Below, piece after piece: positions 17,107 to 20,037 of a DNA stretch of 20,037 nucleotides. How positions within the stretch are numbered: position 1 is the first letter of the stretch; every line of letters begins with the position of its first letter. A model generated the notes under the pieces. That model was not told where the DNA came from, searched no databases, and worked only from the letters and a program-made list of their open reading frames with translations. Source of the DNA: Seminavis robusta (Eukaryota; Bacillariophyta; Bacillariophyceae; Naviculales; Naviculaceae); the NCBI GenBank assembly GCA_903772945.1, contig CAICTM010001968.1:1-20037 (forward strand). Direction: 5' to 3'. The translations under genes and the position numbers were made by a program.

Positions 17107-18888
17107 TTACCGGTATCGTCGTCGGGAACTCCCAGCTCCCTTCTTCTTGGGCCTTGCGGATGCAGATGACACCTTCCTCTTTCTCTTACACTGCCTGGTG
17201 CCTCCCCTGGGAGAAATTGGTACGTGTACCTTCTCCTCATCATCATCAGACTCCATCTCGTCTGAGGTCCATGTTGAGTGGTTTTTTGGCGCTCCACCTT
17301 GGCGGTTTCTTCCTTCGCGGTTTCCTCCTTCCACTTCATAATCGCTGCCAACAATGCACACGAAGTGACGTTTTTGTTCCTCTGGAGGATCTTGCAGCTC
17401 TCTTGCTGTTATGTTATTGTTGTTGTTGTTGACACTGTTGCGTTGCTGGAGACTGGCAACCAGATGATCCACAACGGGTTCCTTGGGGAAGAATTCAATG
17501 GCATGAAGTTTGGTCTTCATGTCCTCAGTCAAACTCGTTGAGTTGCGTAGATTCTTGACCCAATTGTGTAGTCGTCTGTCATCAGAAAATGGAACATTGA
17601 AATGCCCATTCTTTGCATGGAATGATGCCAATGCCGCAAATTGTTCCCCCCATGTACGCAGGGGGAGGGATTTTGCCTGTGCTTTTTCCATGGGCCACAC
17701 AATTTTATCATTGTGCTGCTGTGGCTGAACGGTGGTACCGGTACCAGTACCTGGGCCTGGGCTTTGATCTTTCTTGTCCAAAAGTGATTGAAGTGTTGAC
17801 AAATGAGACTGCTGAGACTTCAATTGAGACTGCTGAGACTTGAAAAGCATCATCATTAGCTCATTATTCCCAAGAGCACTAACACCAGCTGGAGGAGCTG
17901 GAGGAGGTGGTTGCTGTACAGTTGGAGGCAAAACAGCAACTTGAGCTGGAGGAGGCACAGCCACAACTGCCACAACTGGAGACTCGGCTTCAGGACGAAC
18001 AGCCACGGCAACGGTTCCACCATTAGGTGCAGGTGCAGCAGGAGGAGGAGGTTGGACAAGAGTATGAGTATGAGGAGCCCCAGTCACAGCTGGAGTCACA
18101 GTAGGTTCCACGCATTCAGAGTTCAATTTCTCGACTCCTTCTGTCCCATTCTGGATGGTGGGGTGCGCAGTTTCCACCTCGTTTCCTGCTACAGCAGCAA
18201 CTGTTGTTGTGGTTGCAACCAACCCTGAAGCATGGGTCCCCGTGTTGACTCGAGCCGGAGCATCCCTGCAAATCCCGGTGGCTCCCACAGCAGCAGTGGC
18301 TCCGTAACTGTCAGCCGTAAAATGCTCACCACCATTGACTGGAGGATCCTTCTTCTTGTGGTTGCAGGGATTGGTTTTGCCCCCACGTTGCTGTAGAACC
18401 ATGTCAGTGGATTCTGTCTTGAGATTCGAAGCAGCATTTTTCTGTCCTTCGTCAAGGAAGTGTGCATCAGGTGCAACGCTCTCTCCGACATGGGTCACAT
18501 TTTTTGGGGATTCTTCCTCACTGCCAAGGGATCCCGAATTGCTCCTTTCGTCTCCTGTACTGGTGTCCGAAACGTTACAAATATTAGTATTCAGAAGAAC
18601 AGAGCGAGCTCCACTATAGAGTTTGTGGAAAAAACCAAAAATGCCCCCTTCATTTTCTTCTTCGTCAGAAAACTCGGTGACAGTATTGTTGTCTGCATTG
18701 ATTTCCTTTTCTTCGTGGTTCGGCTGTGGGTTGGCCTCTGAAGGACCTTGATTGATCTCGAGATTGACGGTGGTGGGAGATTCTGACTCAATAATTGTAG
18801 GAGCCTCAGCGAGCTGGGCATTTCCCCCATTTGACCTAAGTACAGGTAGACTCTCCTGAGTGGGCAATCTTCCAAATGGCAGATCCAA
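17107..18888 (-). CDS. helicase-associated (HA) domain protein, 5' end unresolved
   Basis: An uninterrupted minus-strand frame of 593 codons ends with TAA at 17107-17109. It has no ATG near its upstream limit (the first codon shown is TTG, and the frame is closed by TGA further up), so the true start must lie in an upstream exon or at an internal Met. Residues about 408-467 (LRTWGEQFAALASFHAKNGH, VPFSDDRRLHNWVKNLRN, KTKLHAIEFF) match the HA repeat, with its first Trp, the GH-x-x-VP turn and the L-x-x-WV-x-x-x-R segment. There is no helicase core. The N-terminal 270 residues are acidic and Ser/Thr-rich. Pro/Val/Ala-rich sequence follows (about 275-335), then a duplicated KSQQSQL/KSQQSHL segment (about 346-371), polyasparagine (about 483-492), and a basic tail with CKRKRK and RPKKKG that suggests nuclear targeting. 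HA-only proteins are abundant in diatoms and their role is unknown; nucleic-acid binding is inferred. Confidence 0.75.
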   Translation of the reverse strand: MDLPFGRLPTQESLPVLRSNGGNAQLAEAPTIIESESPTTVNLEINQGPSEANPQPNHEEKEINADNNTVTEFSDEEENEGGIFGFFHKLYSGARSVLLNTNICNVSDTSTGDERSNSGSLGSEEESPKNVTHVGESVAPDAHFLDEGQKNAASNLKTESTDMVLQQRGGKTNPCNHKKKDPPVNGGEHFTADSYGATAAVGATGICRDAPARVNTGTHASGLVATTTTVAAVAGNEVETAHPTIQNGTEGVEKLNSECVEPTVTPAVTGAPHTHTLVQPPPPAAPAPNGGTVAVAVRPEAESPVVAVVAVPPPAQVAVLPPTVQQPPPPAPPAGVSALGNNELMMMLFKSQQSQLKSQQSHLSTLQSLLDKKDQSPGPGTGTGTTVQPQQHNDKIVWPMEKAQAKSLPLRTWGEQFAALASFHAKNGHFNVPFSDDRRLHNWVKNLRNSTSLTEDMKTKLHAIEFFPKEPVVDHLVASLQQRNSVNNNNNNITARELQDPPEEQKRHFVCIVGSDYEVEGGNREGRNRQGGAPKNHSTWTSDEMESDDDEEKVHVPISPRGGTRQCKRKRKVSSASARPKKKGAGSSRRRYR

Positions 18889-19124
18889 AAGTGGGAATCT
18901 GTGCCAATGCCATGGGCCAATGCGGCATCTGCATTTGATGTTGCTGCCATTGCTGCATGCTGTAGGAAGTTTACATCACCAGAACCCAACAACAATCCAA
19001 GACAATCCTTCATGGGACACACTGAAACAAGCACAAGATGCCATTGGATGGCATCATCTGTAAAGGGGAGAATCTCTAAACAATTTTGTCAGGAACAAGA
19101 CCTGACGCTCCACAAGGCATCTCC

Positions 19125-19704
19125 TCAAATCAAGCCCGAATTGCTTGCCCATCGTGTTTCCGGGTTTGCCTGATGGTCACTTCGGAAGGAGTTTTCGTGT
19201 TCGCTTGTGATCTTTTCCTCTCCGAGAAAGTATGCAGGTGGTCCAGTGTGGTGGTGGTAGATCCCTTCCATTGCCAGTTTATGTGCACCGTGGGCATATA
19301 GGCATAACAGAAGTGTATGCTCTCTGATATAGCAGGTTTGGGCAAGCACATTATCGTTTGCGATTGCTGCAGCCAGTTCGAGGTCGCATCTTGTGACGGA
19401 GCCCCGTCGAGGTCTCGAGGTGTCCTTGGATCTTTCTGCCATGCTGAACTTGGCTCTCAATCTTATAGCCACCAGCGCTGATTCTAACTCCTGCAGCTCC
19501 AACTGGATTTACGAAGTACCTCTTCTGAGTTGTCACTGTCCAAGCAAAGGGACACAAAACCCTCGAAATGTGACCTTTTGTAGCGCAGCAGAGGAGGATC
19601 ACTGTGCATCTGTCTAGATCCATCCTGTCGTGATTCAAACTAAGACAAGCAATGGCCAACTCCGAGTCCCTTGAGAATGGTGGCCATTTGCTTGCTTCTT
19701 GCAT
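19125..19704 (-). pseudogene. possible decayed coding region downstream of a PBS-like site
   Basis: Two overlapping minus-strand frames (19704-19351 and 19502-19125) each contain protein-like stretches: KWPPFSRDSELAIACLSLN with VTTQKRYFVNPV in the first, and ELQELESALVAIRLRAKF with DLELAAAIANDNVLAQ in the second. They lie just inside a tRNA-primer-like site, where gag would start in an LTR element. Neither is recognisable as gag. An ordinary decayed gene, or chance, remains possible. Confidence 0.25.
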
Positions 19705-19750
19705 ATCCTACACACCACTGTTGTTGCCAATATCAATTTCTGATTGTCAC

Positions 19751-19769
19751 TGGACCAGCTCTAATACCA
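19751..19769 (-). other. primer-binding-site-like sequence
   Basis: Read on the minus strand it is TGGTATTAGAGCTGGTCCA. The first twelve bases differ once from TGGTATCAGAGC, the usual primer site complementary to initiator Met-tRNA in Copia-type LTR elements; similarity fades after that. It lies three bases inside a segment ending in CA on this strand, the expected spacing from a 5' LTR. Confidence 0.4.
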
Positions 19770-19772
19770 GCA

Positions 19773-19986
19773 TGAATCGAATGCGTTTCTTTCTTGCCGG
19801 ACGGTGTATCGTGGGCCGTGGATGCCTTGCGCGCAGTTGGACCAATCCTTCGTCATATGGATGTGATGACGAAAAAGGCTGATGGTGTTGATAAAGAGGT
19901 TGCTATAGTGTTGTGAGTGTTACTACTTGGTTGTTGTGGTTGATTTTAGTAATCTGGTAACTGGATAGTCATAAATCGCTACCACA
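19773..19986 (-). repeat. candidate 5' LTR, 214 bp
   Basis: The segment begins TG and ends CA on the plus strand, so it also reads TG...CA on the minus strand, and it directly adjoins the primer-site-like sequence. I found no second copy in the window and cannot see a target duplication, so the outer limit at 19986 is a guess from the CA dinucleotide. Confidence 0.25.
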
Positions 19987-20037
19987 GGTCATTTTCGGTC
20001 CCCTCAAGCTAGAGGGGGATCTATCTCACGCTAGATT

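Overview
The window looks like nuclear DNA of a stramenopile alga, most likely a pennate diatom. The evidence is a complete PIF/Harbinger-type DNA transposon with short GT-AG introns (71 and probably 64 bp), a stand-alone helicase-associated (HA) repeat protein of the kind abundant in diatoms, long gene-poor stretches, and many dispersed TACCGGTA-type palindromes. The species assignment is inference; no rRNA or other marker gene is present.

Layout. Positions 1-141 may hold the edge of a minus-strand exon. About 142-3050 shows no convincing gene, only short direct repeats. From 3054 to about 8420 the minus strand carries a decayed, segmentally duplicated coding region. Blocks recur in the order G-F-C-B-E-D-A (minus-strand direction), and several encode a short motif of the form V-x-x-W-L-x-x-N-x-P. 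Frameshifts and stops break almost all copies; the longest open piece is a 178-codon frame at 5014-5550. I do not recognise this family. About 8420-10065 is nearly empty, with one weak hypothetical ORF.

Positions 10069-15083 form a complete 5,015-bp PIF/Harbinger-like transposon, the best-supported object here. It has 27-bp terminal inverted repeats (26 of 27 identical) flanked by a perfect 3-bp target duplication, CTG. Inside are a minus-strand accessory gene (12295 to 10229, 688 codons, interrupted by one in-frame TAA), a roughly 1.2-kb divergent control region, and a plus-strand DDE transposase (13508-14418, one phase-0 intron, catalytic D-D-E visible). The control region contains tandem 15-mers, a broad palindrome, two E2F-type sites and five copies of an 8-mer. 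Three successive inverted repeats lie between the transposase and the right terminus. The two genes would be fired divergently from the shared spacer. The transposase is intact, whereas the accessory gene has acquired what looks like one recent nonsense mutation.

Positions 15087-17106 show no gene. The minus-strand gene at 17107-18888 encodes an HA-domain protein with low-complexity arms and a basic C-terminus; its first exon is unresolved. At the right edge, an initiator-tRNA-like primer binding site (19751-19769) next to a TG...CA segment (19773-19986) suggests the 5' end of a decayed minus-strand LTR retroelement.
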